From: Avena insularis
Taxonomy: Eukaryota > Streptophyta > Magnoliopsida > Poales > Poaceae
Length of the DNA stretch: 64,000 nucleotides
Assembly: GCA_023614405.1 (NCBI GenBank)
Contig: CM042687.1
Location: forward strand, 240,090,292-240,154,291
Direction: 5' to 3'
Numbering within the stretch: the stretch's first letter is position 1; every line of letters starts with the position of its first letter. Positions 21,505-34,087 of this stretch are shown here, in pieces. The notes under the pieces are model-generated. The model ran no database searches. It was not told the DNA's origin and saw nothing but the letters and a program-made list of their open reading frames with translations. The position numbers were made by a program, and so were the translations under genes.

Positions 21505-21509
21505 TTAAG
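21505..21509. repeat. Target-site duplication of element D, left copy
   Basis: TTAAG, repeated exactly at 44759-44763. The uninterrupted site is visible in the other C LTR (CAACTTAAGCCTACCC, about 57567). Confidence 0.95.
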
Positions 21510-24500
21510 TGTAACATCCCAAAAATATTAAACTTGGATCATCAAACTCTAATCATCAAAATTAGGGTTAACAAAAACTTTTCCAACTAAAAATAAGAAA
21601 GCATTCATATGTGTGTGTATTCAAAATTTGGATTCTTTTGAATTACCATGGTTCTGTGTTTCTTTGCTTGTAAAATGATTCTTAGGTGAAATAAACATCA
21701 TCTAAACAATCCCCAAACTTTTCCCAAAGACAAACAACTCAAGATAAACAAATGAAGTGAATGGTCATTTTTGCCAAATTAACTCTCATGCCTACTTTGG
21801 CTATCCCTAGTTTTCAAAACTCAACAGAAACATTTGTGGATCTTTGCAACCCTTGTTAGTACTCATAATAAGATACCAAGGCCCACTTTGTGATCATCCA
21901 GAAACATTCAAATGCTAAGTTTAAATGATAGTTTAAAATTGAATCTATCTCATATGGGAAGATCCCACTATTTCAAAAACCACTCAAACAAGCTAAAATT
22001 TCAAAACCCAAGAACCCACAGAATCCTCAACACATGCCTAGCACACCCACCAAAAATATTTTCAAAATTCAAAAGTAAGTTTCTCGCGGCCATTTCATCA
22101 AACAGCTTGCATATTCAAATCAAACAAATCACAAACACTATAGTGTGCAGTCAATTTGGCCTAACTTGTTCCCTCTCTGGTTGCAACTAGTCTTTAGTAG
22201 ATCATCTAGATCAATAGTAAACATCTAGCACCATTGTGAGCTTCCCTTGCCATCAATGGTGAGAAGGCCGAGCCTCACCATGCCACCCCATTGTCGCCGG
22301 CCAGATACCAGCCACCCTACCTTGTCTAGGAGGTAGCCAGCACATCACCGCCGCTCACTGTCCCCTCCTTAAGCAAGTGCAATCCATGGACCACCAGGAA
22401 CGTTGCGCGCCCAGTGCCACTGCGACATGCCGAGCCTGCCCAGGGCGTCGCACCCGGCACGCATGCACACGCCGCCCCTCGACCGCAGCCCATGCCTACC
22501 GCTTCGCCATGATCCCAGGAACACGCCAAACACCCCCGTTCACCGCCCCGTGCCTCACAGCACCGCTCGCCGTCGAAGACGCCGCCTCTGCCACGCAGAG
22601 CATTGCACATTCCCGACCGATTGCCACCGCCCCTAAGCGCGCATTTAAGCTCTAGAGCATCGCCAGGAGACCGCCCATCGACCGCCAACCTCAGCCATGC
22701 CGCTAGCCGCCCGTAGCCATGTCGCCACCATCGCCTGCCCATCCCTCTCGGTCTCGCTGTCGAGCCTATAAAAGGAGGCGACCCCCCGCAGTTTGAAGCA
22801 CACCATTTCACTCCCCTCACCTCACTGATCATTCCACCCTCTAGCTGGAGCACGAGGAGCAACAGCTCGCCAGAATTGCACCGGAGCAGAGGCCTCCTCT
22901 GGAGAAGAAGGGAGCCGTCGATTTCGACCACCCCAGGAGCTGCCTCGACAATCCCTGAGCTCGTCGCCGACCACTCGTTCGTTTGCACGCCTTGCCGTCG
23001 TCGCTGGAGCCCTGGTATGCCCCCTATGCACCCCCACTGAGCCGCTAGGGTTCGAGCTCGCCGGTGACATGTTCATCATCGACGACGATCCCCAGCCATC
23101 GATCTTCCTTCTAATCCAACAACCCACACAGCACCATACCGCTTCGTGTGTTATGAGCCACTGACTGGTGGAACCCCTTGTCAGCTGAGCCCCGCGCTGC
23201 GGAGTGACACTGGGCCGGCCCAGTAACCTTTCCCGCGCAGCCCAACCGATTGAATTTAGATTTTTCTATTTTAATTCAAACTCAGTTCTATTCCTAGATT
23301 TAAAAATCAACCCAGCTCGATTTATTGAACCAAAATACATGAAACTAATTTTGTTAGAAAGGTACTGAAATTCTTAATCCAAGCCCATTGGATTCAAATC
23401 ATTTGGATCTGTAGATCACCCTTGATAAAAATAACAAGTCAGCAGCTTTTCTGCATTCAAACATTTTTCAAAATTCAACCATATTAGCTTTTGAGTTGAT
23501 TCCAACTCTCAAAAATCACATTTGATCATACCTTTCAGAATATATAAAAACATATGGGTTTACTTACAGAAATAATGTTCAAGCAATCAAAGAATGCCAC
23601 ATAGGCATTTCTAGTCACTTTAATTATTTAAAATAGAAAGGTTTAACCTTATTAAATTGTGACACCACTTTAAATCACATTCCCATGTACTGAAATATGT
23701 GGTGATGACATGTGTCAACATGATCCTATGTTTGAGTTGGAGAATATTAAATCTTAACTAGATTTTCAATGAGTAGAAATTACTTTTCTCAAATTAAAAT
23801 AAATAAGACAAATGCTTTAATCTTGTAATGATAGAGGATGATGCTAGATCATCTATAGTACACCTTTGTGTGATGATTGAAAATAGTTAAATATTGTTTG
23901 GTGATTGTGTACCTCGTATTTATTTATAGACGCTAGTACCAACCAAGGATACGAGGAAGAAGGAGGATACTACGAGGAAGAAGCCGAGGAGAACTTCAAC
24001 CACTGCTCTGCACATGGCAAGCTAACACTTGCAATTATGAAAGTTAGATAACCTATGCAATGCACTAAGCATGCTTCGTTGTACATGTTTGATGAGACCC
24101 AATCCTAGTTTTACTTGCAAGCTTTATATTTTATTTCTTTATCAAAGCTTTCTCTTAGAAATTACTTAAGTGAGTTGTAGATTCTAGGAAGATAATTGAA
24201 GGTTGCATAAAAAGCATTAAATTTGGCCTAAGCTAGATAATCTTGATGTCATCCTAAGGCATGATATTGAACTTAATTAATCTCCACTTGTTTACCACCC
24301 CTCATTAGTACTTACCCCACTTGTAGATGCTAGTGCTAAGCATAAAACTTGATCAACTTTAGATGGGAATACTTGGTGAAAATGGTTATGAAAACCTTGG
24401 AATGATGAGTCATTCTACTGAAATATTTTGACATGTGTTTCCGAACACCAGATGATTTTGATGATGAAAATGTTGAGGCATGAGCCTTAGCCCTTTATAA

Positions 24501-25493
24501 AACTGATGGTTGTCTGGATGCGATACCATTCCAATTTTACCGTACAACCACAATACCCAAAAATTGGGTAGGGCTTGACTGGTAACTTATATACCTTATT
24601 ATGGGTTCCCTCACGGCCAAGGTCTAAGCTGAGGCTACCTTGTGAAGATTGTCCACCTGTGCAGTACCCTAGATGACAGTTGGTCATGGTTGGGAGGCCA
24701 AACTCACAGGAGAGGTGCCTATACTAGGTCGTTTAATTGAAATGTTAGGATTGATTATCTGCATACTGAGTATGGTGAATTCAGGATTTGTTCCTGACGG
24801 ATGTATCAAATGTTGTGGTGAAAGTGTACAATCTCTGGAGAGTGTCAAACTATTCGAATAGCCGCGTCCGCGGTTATGGACAGTTGGAGTGGCCATACTG
24901 TTCCCCCGTCAGATGTGTTCCAAATGACTTGTGAAATGATTTGAGACTTTGACTTGACCACAACAGAGTTGTGATATGAAATTCAAGTTCCCACTTAGGC
25001 GTTATAAAATTTCAACTAGCTTTCTTTGCTTGTGAACTTAGTAGAGGTAAATATGGCTTTTTGCAAAACAACCCTAGAGCTTAGTGTCCTACTACAAAAC
25101 CCCCTTAACTTGCTAGTATTAGTTTGCGAGTACTTACAGAGTACTCATGGCTTTTTCCCTGGCTATTCCCGTGGCCAGACTATGAAGAGGAGTACCAGGA
25201 TGATGGACCGCATGAAGGTTACGACAACTAGGATCATCTCCCATCGTCAGCATTGCCTGTGACCCCGAAGATGGACCTTCGCCTACGCTACCTTTATTAT
25301 TACGTTATTCCGCTGCTTGAGTTGTATTAAGAACTGGATCATGAGATCCTTATTTGTGGAAGACCTTATGTATGGTTTGTAATGGATGATGTAATGTGAT
25401 ATCCAAATCTGTTATGTCTCGCAAAAATGGTAATCCTGGGATTGCGATGTATGGCTTAACAGGCATCTGGGATTAAAAATACGGGTGTTGACA
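21510..25493 (+). repeat. Element D 5' LTR
   Basis: 3,984 bp, TGTAACATCCC…TGTTGACA. A promoter with TATAAAAG at 22767-22774 lies in a GC-rich zone (22240-23230) that gives misleading ORFs on both strands. The rest is AT-rich. It also contains the CCGCGTCCGCGGTTATGGAC block shared by many Tekay-type LTRs (about 24862). Confidence 0.94.
22767..22774 (+). promoter_or_regulatory. TATA box of element D 5' LTR
   Basis: GAGCCTATAAAAGGAGG context; the same box is at 32530-32537 in the 3' LTR. Confidence 0.6.
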
Positions 25494-25496
25494 AGT

Positions 25497-25509
25497 TGGT
25501 ATCAGAGCC
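25497..25509 (+). other. Primer-binding site of element D (initiator tRNA-Met)
   Basis: TGGTATCAGAGCC begins 3 bp after the LTR; the standard complement of tRNA-iMet 3' end used by chromoviruses. Confidence 0.92.
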
Positions 25510-25721
25510 ATCCTGACCATAGGAGACCCTAGTTAGACTGGACGTTTGAATCAAAAACTTAGTTTCAAAACCGAAGGAAGTGAGTATTTACAAAAACTTA
25601 TTCCCATTCTTATCACTTGATTATTTCATGAAAATTCATGTTCCTCAAAAATTCTTGCAAAATACCTAAAATTTGACACACTTGATCACTCTACTAACTT
25701 ACTCATCCTATATTCTTATAG

Positions 25722-26448
25722 ATGGACGTGAAGTACAACAAGTTTTATCAATTGGGGAATGGAGGAGAGCTCATCTTTGAGGGGGATTTGGACCAGCTTT
25801 CGGAACTTCTGGAGCATCCGCACCTCGAGTTCTTCAGAGCTCAGCTCAATGATCAGGAAGGAGAAGATCGGGAGTTGCTAGTTGTTGCAAGTCTCCGAGG
25901 AAAGATTGAACCTTCCACTGCTAAAGGAATTCAGTTCACCTTAAGAAAGAACAACTGGCTCGATGGACTTGCCAAGGCCATGCAGGATGAAGGATCAGCC
26001 ACTAGAAGCCCCATACCACCATGAGCTGAAGACTCAGTTGGACCACCTTAGCTTCATGATGTATGATCGTCAGCAGGAACTGGACAATGCCCATGACTAC
26101 TCCAACCACAAGTCCGCCATCATCAGGATGAAGGATCAGACCATCGCCATGCTACTGAAGGACCGCAAGTCTCGCCGCCGTCAGCTTGAAAAGAAGGAGC
26201 GCATCATTGGCCGTCATCACCATCGTATCTTGGATTTGGAGGGGACCATCCACGAGAGAGACATGTAGTTGGAGGAAAGGGAGAATGCCGGAGAAGACCT
26301 TCGTGGAGACCCCTACTCCTATCTCAGCGATGATGATGATTTTCTGGAGGATCAGGCCATGGACATCTTCACTGATGAGGAGGATTTCGCTTTCATCGAT
26401 GACGATGAGGAAGATGAGGATGATGATTGCACCAACTCCAAGGAGTAG
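25722..26448 (+). pseudogene. Element D extra ORF upstream of gag, broken
   Basis: Starts MDVKYNKFYQLGNGGELIF and stays open to about 26013, where the frame changes. It continues as a Lys/Arg/Glu-rich, probably coiled-coil segment (RKSRRRQLEKKERI), reaches a TAG at 26266-26268 and then an acidic tail (DDDEEDEDDDC) ending at 26446-26448. It lies between the primer site and gag, 230 bp before the gag ATG. Its role is not known to me. It lacks capsid, zinc-knuckle or enzyme motifs. An internal deletion near 26013 is likely because the two halves join abruptly. Confidence 0.7.
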
Positions 26449-26679
26449 TAGCACTTGAGCACTAGCATAGTGAGTTGTATTCGGTCCCACTATATCGTAG
26501 TTTCCAGAATGGTTCTTAAAACCATCTGTTTTTCCTTTGTTGTGGTGTGTGTTGTATCGTGTGCTATGAATGAATGAAAAGCAAGTTGCTAGAAAATCTG
26601 AGTCAAACTTTAAAAACTTTTCAAAGTCCCTTAACCTTAGAAATTTCCCTCTTTTCTCATGATCTATCTCAATCTTCAG

Positions 26680-27843
26680 ATGCCTCGCGGAGGAAGTGGT
26701 TCATCCCTGGACCCGATGTTGCAGATCCTGCAAATGTTGGTTTCTGACCGCGAAGCTGAAAGAGCCGAACGTCAAGACAACTTAGCCACCCTTTAGCAGA
26801 TAGCTCAGCTGGCCCACAACAATCAAGGCCAAGGAAATCAGGACAACCATGGATCTAAGCTCAAGAATTTCCAGAACACCAACCCACCTGTTTTCACTAA
26901 GTCGGAAAAGCCCCTAGATGCAGATGATTGGCTGCAAACCATGGAAAACAACTTGGAAGTCGCCGGAGTGGAAGCTAACGAGAACTGTTCGCCACCCACT
27001 ATCTAGCCAGAGATGCAAGAGCATGGTGGAACAGCGTTCGTGCAATGATCGGAGGACAGATGATGACCTGTGAGGAATTCAAGGTCAAGTTCAGCAGAAC
27101 CCATGTGCCACCAGGTTTGATCAAGGAACGAGAGATGAATTCAGAGAAATGAAGCAAGGAAGGATGAACGTAGTGGAATACCGTGACAGATTCTTGTCAT
27201 TAGCTAGGTATGCCCTGGATGAGATTGACACTGAAGCCAAGACGAAAGAAAGATTCTTGAATGGGCTGCCCGATGAGATGTAGATGGTGTTGGTCAATAT
27301 CCCCTTTGCTGATATTGAAGCCCTCGTCGACTCTGCCATTCAGATGGAAGGAAAGATCAACCAAGCCAACGAGAACCGCAAGCACCGCATGATGCATCAG
27401 CCAGGAACCCATCATACCCCAAAGTATCGCCCCAACCCATCTCCAGGATTTGCCCCGAGAACCAACAGACCCCGATGAACCGTCCGACCTATCCCAACCG
27501 TGGAAACCCAAGGCCCGGAGGAAATCACAACAACCCTAGCAACTCTAACAATTTCAACCGTGCACCACCCAAGTTCAACAACAACAATGCTGCCACCAAC
27601 ACCAACACTGCCCCGAGGACTGGAAGCAATGATGTGCCTATTGCAGCAAAGGAGAAGTCGGAAGTGACTTGTTATGACTGTGGAAATAAGGGTCACTACT
27701 CCAATGAGTTCCCCAAGAAAAATGCCGCAGCCCCCAATGCAAATGCCCCAGCTCAGCAGCAGCGTCGTGTTCAGCCCGGAAGAAGGTTTGCCCTAGGGAA
27801 TTCGCTCAACCGCAACGGCCGTCTTTTTCTCATGCATGCTTAA
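26680..27843 (+). pseudogene. Element D gag, broken
   Basis: The ATG at 26680 opens MPRGGSGSSLDPML, followed by the Retrotrans_gag capsid region (KSEKPLDADDWLQTME, YLARDARAWW, VEYRDRFLSLARYA). In-frame TAGs lie at 26794 and 27281, and frame changes lie near 26985 and 27135. A Pro/Asn-rich linker precedes one zinc knuckle, CYDCGNKGHYSNE, whose fourth ligand is Phe (27709-27711) instead of Cys. The product would have been the structural protein for particle assembly. Confidence 0.88.
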
Positions 27844-29640
27844 GAAGCCTAGGAAGCGCCAGATGTCGTGTTGGGTATGTTTTCTGTTAATTCAGTAATT
27901 GCAAGAGTGTTGTTTGATTCTGGTGCATCGCACTCGTTTTCACCGAAGAATTTGCATGCACTAGTAATATTCAACCAACGAAACTGAAGCATGTTATGAT
28001 TGTTCAAATCCCCGATTAAACCACCAAAGCTAGGAAAATTTGCAAAGCCGTCCCTATCCGAATCCATGGCATAGATTTTTATGCAAATCTGATAGTACTC
28101 AGAACTAAAGGTTTGTAAGTAGTACTAGGAATGGATTGGATGTCCAAACATAAAGGATTAATTGACTGTGCCAAGAAAGCCATAACCATGACCATTACAG
28201 CCGGAATATCAATCGAGAATGTATCTGAAACCTTACCTCGTCAATTCATGTGCAACAAGAGTATAGCCCAACCTACCATTGACCAAGTCCGGATAGTCTG
28301 TGAATACCCCGATGCATTTCCAGATGATTTGCCCGGTATGCCCCCAGATCGGGATATCGAGTTTATCATTGAACTAATCCCTGGAAAAGGAGCCATAAGC
28401 CCAGAGACCATATAGTATGAACCCGTCTGAACTAGCGGAACTAAAGAAGCAAATGGATGCCATGCTGGAAATTGGATTGATTCAACCAAGTGCGTCACCA
28501 TGGAGATCACCTGTTCTGTTCGTGGACAAGAAAGATGGAGGTAACCGTTTGTGTACGGATTATCGGAAGTTGAATGATGTCACTATCAAGAACAAATACC
28601 CATTGCCCAAGATAGAAGATTTGTTTGATCAGTTCACCGATGCCAAAGTGTTTTCTAATATTGATCTTAGAACTGGCTATCATCAACTCAAGATTCGCGC
28701 AGAGGATATTCCAAAGACTGCCTTTACCACCAGATATGGATTATACGAGTATACCGTCATGTCTTTTGGATTAACCAATGCCCCCACTTATTTCATGAAT
28801 CTCACGAATAAGATTTTTATGGACTTCCTGCATAAGTTTGTCGTTGTTTTCATCGATGACATTCTAATTTATTCCAAATCAGAAGAACAACATGAGCTAC
28901 ACCTAAGGACCATTCTTGGAACCCTTACAGAGCATCAGTTGTATGCCAAGTTTAGCAAATGTGAATTCTGGTTACAAGAGGTAGGATTCCTCGGTCACAT
29001 TGTATCAGCCGGAGGAATTGCCGTTGACCCTGCAAAGGTGAAAGATGTCGAAGATTCGTAAGCCCCAACCACTCAAACCCAAGTTCATGCATTTCTCGGA
29101 TTGGCGGGATACTACCGCAAGTTCGTAGAAGGATTCTCGAGTATCGCCAGACCCATGACCAAATTGCTGAAGAAGGACAAGAAGTTTGAATGGACGGACA
29201 AATGTGAAGCGAGTTTTCAAGAACTCAAGAGAAGATTGATTTCAGCCCCAATCTTAATCATGCCGGAGATCACAAAGCCCTTCGACGTGTATTGTGATGC
29301 ATCCAAGATCGGTCTCGGATGTGTGCTAATGCAAGAAGGCAAAGTTATATCTTATCTATCCCAACAACTGAAACAACATGAGCAGAACTATCCAACCCAT
29401 GACCTCGAGCTCGCAGCTGTAGTTCTAGCCCTGAAGACATGGAGGCATTACCTGATGGGAAACCATTGTGAGATTTATTCGGATCACAAGATCCTGAAGT
29501 ATATATTCACTCAGAAGGAGCTGAATATGAGACAGAGAAGATGGCTTGAGCTAATCAAGGATTACGATCTGGACATTCACTATCACCCCGGTAAAGCCAA
29601 TGTGGTAGCAGATGCCCTTAGCAGATTGCCGTGCCGCTTG
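27844..29640 (+). pseudogene. Element D protease, reverse transcriptase and RNase H, broken
   Basis: The protease has VLFDSGASHSF (DSG at 27916-27924) and, further on, LGMDWMSKH. It is broken by frame changes and TAA codons near 28016 and 28118. The RT is well preserved from 28417: [22 protein letters not shown], the FIDD active site (28849-28860) and [15 protein letters not shown] at 29059-29061 follows, then FLGLAGYYRKF. RNase H shows VYCDASKIGLGCVL, LELAAVVLALK, YSDHKILKYI and NVVADALSR. The frameshift near 28400 separates protease from RT. Confidence 0.93.
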
Positions 29641-31194
29641 AACTCCATGATTTTAAAGGAGCAACCAAGTCTGCACAAAGAGATGGAAGATTTCCGAATG
29701 GAATTAGTAAGTGAAGGATTTTTGGATAGCATAGAACGTCAACCCACTTGGATCAGCCAAATCAAGGAGGCGCGGAAAGGAAATGCTAGTATCGACGGAA
29801 TCAAGCGTCATATCGGTACAGGCAAAGTACCCGGATTTACCGAATACAAAGAAGGAGTTCTGTGGTACAAAGGACGCCTTTGTGTACCTGCAGATTCAGA
29901 GTTGAAAGAAGTTATTCTGAAGGAAGCTCATGATACTCTTTATTCTATCCATCCCGGAGGATCGAAGATGTATCAAGATTTGAAAGAGCAATTTTGGTGG
30001 CATAAGATGAAGAGAGAAATCGGGAGCTATATCGCCAAGTGTGATATATGTCAGCAAGTCAAGACGAGACATCAAAGACCCGCAGGATTGTTGCAACCAT
30101 TGCAGATTCTGGAATGTAAATGGGATTCCGTTGGAATGGACTTTATCACCGGATTGCCTACTTCTAGTAGGGGAAATGACTCTATCTGGGTCATAGTGGA
30201 CAGATTGTCCAAAGTCGCCCATTTATTACCAGTCAAGACCACGTATCAGATTTCAAAGCTAGCAGAGTTATACATCGCTAGAATCGTCAGTTTGCACGGA
30301 GTCCCCAAGAACATCGTATATGATTGAGGAACTCAGTTTACCTCAAGATTCTAGAAGAAAGTCCAAGAAGGTTTAGGAACCCGACTAGATTTCAGCACAG
30401 CTTATCACCCTCAGACCGACGGACAAACGGAGCGAGTAAATCAAATACTCGAAGACATGTTGAGAGCATGTGTGTTAGAGTATGGATCTAAATGGGAAGA
30501 TTGTCTACCGTTCACAGAATTTTCATACAACAATAGTTATCAAGCTAGTTTGCAAATGGCCCCATTTGAGTTCATGTATGGAAGGAAGTGTCGCACCCCT
30601 TTGAACTGGTCAGAAGTAGGAGAGAGTCAGATTTTCGGACCCAACATCCTACGAGAAGCAGAAGAGAAGGTTCACAAGATTCGTGAGCACCTCAAGACAG
30701 CCCAGTCAAGACAGAAGAGTTACGCCGACAAGAGACGTCGAGACCTCGCCTTCAACATCGGAGAGTTCGTGTATCTGAAAGTGTCACCATTGAAGGGAAT
30801 GCAGCGTTTCCAACTAAAGGTAAAGTTAGCCCCCAGATATATCGGCCCCTTCAAAATTCTAAACCGTCGAGGAGAAGTGTCGTATCAATTGGAACTGCCA
30901 GAAGAAATGTCAGCCGTGCATAATGTGTTCCATATCTCATTACTTCGCAAGTGTCTCGATGTTCTGGAGAAGACAGAAGTGTTCAAGAATATTGATCACC
31001 GGACCATAGAGATCAACGATGACCTGACCTATCCCGAAGTACCCATCCCTATTTTGGAAGAAGCTTTCAGAACTACCAGAACCCGAAGCATCAAGTTTCT
31101 CAAGATTCAATGGAGCAACCACACAGAAGAAGAAGCTACCTGGGAGAGCGAAGATCACATCAGGACGGAGTTTCCCGATCTCTTTAAATCCTAG
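29641..31194 (+). pseudogene. Element D integrase with chromodomain-like C-terminus, broken
   Basis: The zinc-binding part (HDTLYSIHPGGSKMY…CDICQQVK) is followed by the DDE core: GMDFITG (Asp 30139), VYD (Asp 30322) and DGQTERVN (Glu 30430). A TGA (30325-30327) directly follows the second Asp and a TAG lies near 30352. The GPF module (RYIGPFKILNRRG) follows, and the last ~50 residues (IKFLKIQWSNHTEEEATWE…FPDLF) have the chromodomain pattern of Tekay-type chromoviruses, which is thought to guide integration into heterochromatin. The stop is at 31192-31194. Confidence 0.93.
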
Positions 31195-31240
31195 GTAATC
31201 GTTTTCGTCCTTTTTCGAATCTCGAGACGAGATTTTGTTT

Positions 31241-31260
31241 AAGGGGGGGGGGGGAAGGTT
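31241..31260 (+). other. Polypurine tract of element D
   Basis: AAG with a run of twelve G (31243-31254), then AAGGTT, directly before the 3' LTR. The upstream motif CTCGAGACGAGATTTTG is shared with element E. Confidence 0.85.
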
Positions 31261-34087
31261 TGTAACATCCCAAAAATATTAAATTTGGATCATCAAACTC
31301 TAATCATCAAAATTAGGGTTAACAAAAACTTTTCCAACTAAAAATAAGAAAGCATTCATATGTATGTGTATTCAAAATTTGGATTCTTTTAAATTGCCAT
31401 GGTTCTGCGTTTATTTTCATGTAAAATTATTCTTAGGTGAAATAAACATCATCTAAACAATCCCCAAACTTTTCCCAAAGACAAACAACTCAAAATAAAC
31501 AAATGAAGTGAATGGTCATTTTTGCCAAATTAACTCTCATGCCTACTTTGGCTATCCCTAGTTTTCAAAACCCAACAGAAACATTTGTGGATCTTTGCAC
31601 CCCTTGTTATTACTCATAATAAGGTACCAAGGCTCACTTTGTGATCATCCAAAAACATTCAAATGCTAAGTTTAAATGACAGTTTAAAATTGAATCTATC
31701 TCATATGGGAAGATCCCACTATTTCAAAAACCACTCAAACAAGCTCAATTTTCAAAACCCAAGAACCCACAGAATCCTCAACACACGCCTAGAACACCCA
31801 CCAAAAATATTTTCAAAATTCAAAAGTAAGTTTCTTGCGGCCATTTGATCAAACAGCTTGCAGATTCAAATCAAACAAATCACAAACACTATAGTGTGCA
31901 GTAAATTTGGCCTAACTTGTTCCCTCTCTGGTTGCAACTAGCATTTTGTAGATCATCTAGCTCAATTGTAAACATCTAGCACCACTGTGATCTTTCCTTG
32001 CCATCAATGGTGAGAAGGACGAGCCTCACCATGCCACCCTATTGTCGCTGGCCAGATAGCAGCCACCCTAGCCTTGCCAACCTTTTCTGGGAGGTATCCA
32101 GCACCTCACCGCCGCTCACTGTCCCCTCCCCAAGCCAGTGCAAGCCGTGGACCACCAGTAATGCCGCGCGCCCAGTTCCACTGCGACATGCCGAGCCCGC
32201 CCCAGAGCGCCACACCCGGCACATGTGCACACGCTTCCCCTCGACCGCAGCCCGTGCCTACCGCTTCGCCATGATCCCAGGAACACGCCAGACAACCCCG
32301 TTCGCCGCCTCGTGCCTCACAGCCACCGCTCGCCGTCGAAGACGCCTCCTCTGTTGCGTAGAGCACCGCACGTTCCTGATCGATTGCCACCGCCCCTAAG
32401 CACGCATTTAAGCTCTAGAGCATCGCCAGGAGACCGCCCGTCGACCGCCAACCTCAGCCATGCCGGTAGCCGCCCGTAGCCATATCGCCACCGTCGCCTG
32501 CCCATACCTCTCGGTCTCGCCGTCGAGCCTATAAAAGGAGGCGACCCCCAGCAGTTTGAAGCACACCATTCCACTCCCCTCACCTCACTGATCATTCCAC
32601 CCTCTAGCCGGAGCACGAGGAGCAGCAGCTCGCCAGAATTGCGCCGGAGCAGGCCGCCCCTGGAGAAGAAGGGAGCCGTTGATTTCGACCACCCCCGGAG
32701 CTGCCTCGACCATCCCTAAGCTCGCAGTCGACCACTCGTTTGTTTGCCCGCCTCGCCGTTGTCGCTGGAGCCCTGGTATGCCCCCTATGCACCCCCAATG
32801 AGCCGCTAGGGTTCGAGCTCGCCGGTGACATGTTCATCGTGGATGATGATCCCCAGCCATCGATCTTCCTTCTAATCAAACGACCCACATAGCCCCGTAC
32901 CGCTTCGTGTGGTATGAGCCACCGACTGGTGGAACCCCCTGTCAGCTGAGCCCAGCGCTGCGGAGTGACACTGGGCCGGCCCATTAACCTTTCCCGCGCA
33001 GCCCAACCGTTTGAATTTAGATTTTTCTATTTTAATTCAAACTCAGTTCTGTTCCTAGATTTAAAAATCAACCCAGCTCGATTTAGTGAACCAAAATACA
33101 TGAAACTAATTTTGTTAGAAAGGTACTGAAATTCCTAATCCAAGCCTGTTGGATTCAAATAATTTGGATTTGTAGATCACCCTTGGTAAAAATAACAAGT
33201 CATAAGTTGTTCTTCAATCAAACATTTTTAAAAATTCAACCATAATAGCTTTTGAGTTGATTCCAACTCTCAAAAATCACATTTGATCATACCTTTCAGA
33301 ATATATAAAACATATGGGTTTGCTTATAGAAATAATGTTCAAGCAATCAAAGAATGCCACATAGGCATTTCTAGTCACTTTAATTATTTAAAATAAAAAG
33401 GTTAAACCTTATTAAAGTGTGACACCACTTTAAATCACATTCTCATGTACTGAAATATGTGGTGATGACATGTGTCAACATCATCCCATGTTTGAGTTGG
33501 AGAATATTAAATCTTAAGTAGTTTTTCAATCAGTAGAAATTACTTTTCTCAAATTAAAATAAATAAGACAAATGATTTAATCTTGTAATGATAGAGGTTG
33601 ATGCTAGATCATCTATAGTACACCTTTGTGTGATGATTGAAAATAGTTAAGTATTGTTTGGTGATTGTGTACCTCGTATTTATTTTTAGACGCTAGTACC
33701 GACCAAGGATACGAGGAGGAAGGAGGATACTACGAGGAAGAAGCCGAGGAGAACTTCAACCACTACTCTGCACAAGGCAAGCTAACACTTGCAATTATGA
33801 AATTTAGATAACCTATGCAATGCACTTAGCATGCTTGGTTGGACACATTTGATGATACCCAATCCTAGTTTTACTTGCAAGCTTTATACTTTATTTCTTT
33901 GTTAAAGCTTTCTCTTAGAGTTTACTTAAGTGACTTGTAGATTCTAGGAAGATAATTGAAGGTTGCATAAAGAGCATTAAATTTGGCCTAAGCTAGATAA
34001 TCTTGATGTCATCCTAAGGCATGAGATTGAACTTTCTTAATCTCCACTTGTTTACCACCCTCATTAGTACTTACCCCACTTGTAGAT
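31261..34087 (+). repeat. Element D 3' LTR, first part
   Basis: Aligns with 21510 to about 24328 of the 5' LTR and stops at CTTGTAGAT, where E begins. TATAAAAG at 32530-32537. Confidence 0.94.
32530..32537 (+). promoter_or_regulatory. TATA box of element D 3' LTR
   Basis: Same GAGCCTATAAAAGGAGG context as in the 5' LTR. Confidence 0.55.

Larger units (their letters stand above)
20775..21509 (+). repeat. Element C 5' LTR, first part
   Basis: Aligns with 56854-57590. A TATA box lies at 21295-21302 (CACCTATATAAGGAGG). D is inserted 36 bp before the LTR end. Confidence 0.93.

Noticed and set aside
22326..22988. 220-aa minus-strand ORF in D's 5' LTR
   Set aside because: GC-rich LTR promoter region; the partner LTR does not keep the same frame (32106-32984 is broken up).
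34083..34087. TAGAT as target duplication of E
   Set aside because: No matching copy exists on the right because that flank was deleted; it cannot be confirmed.
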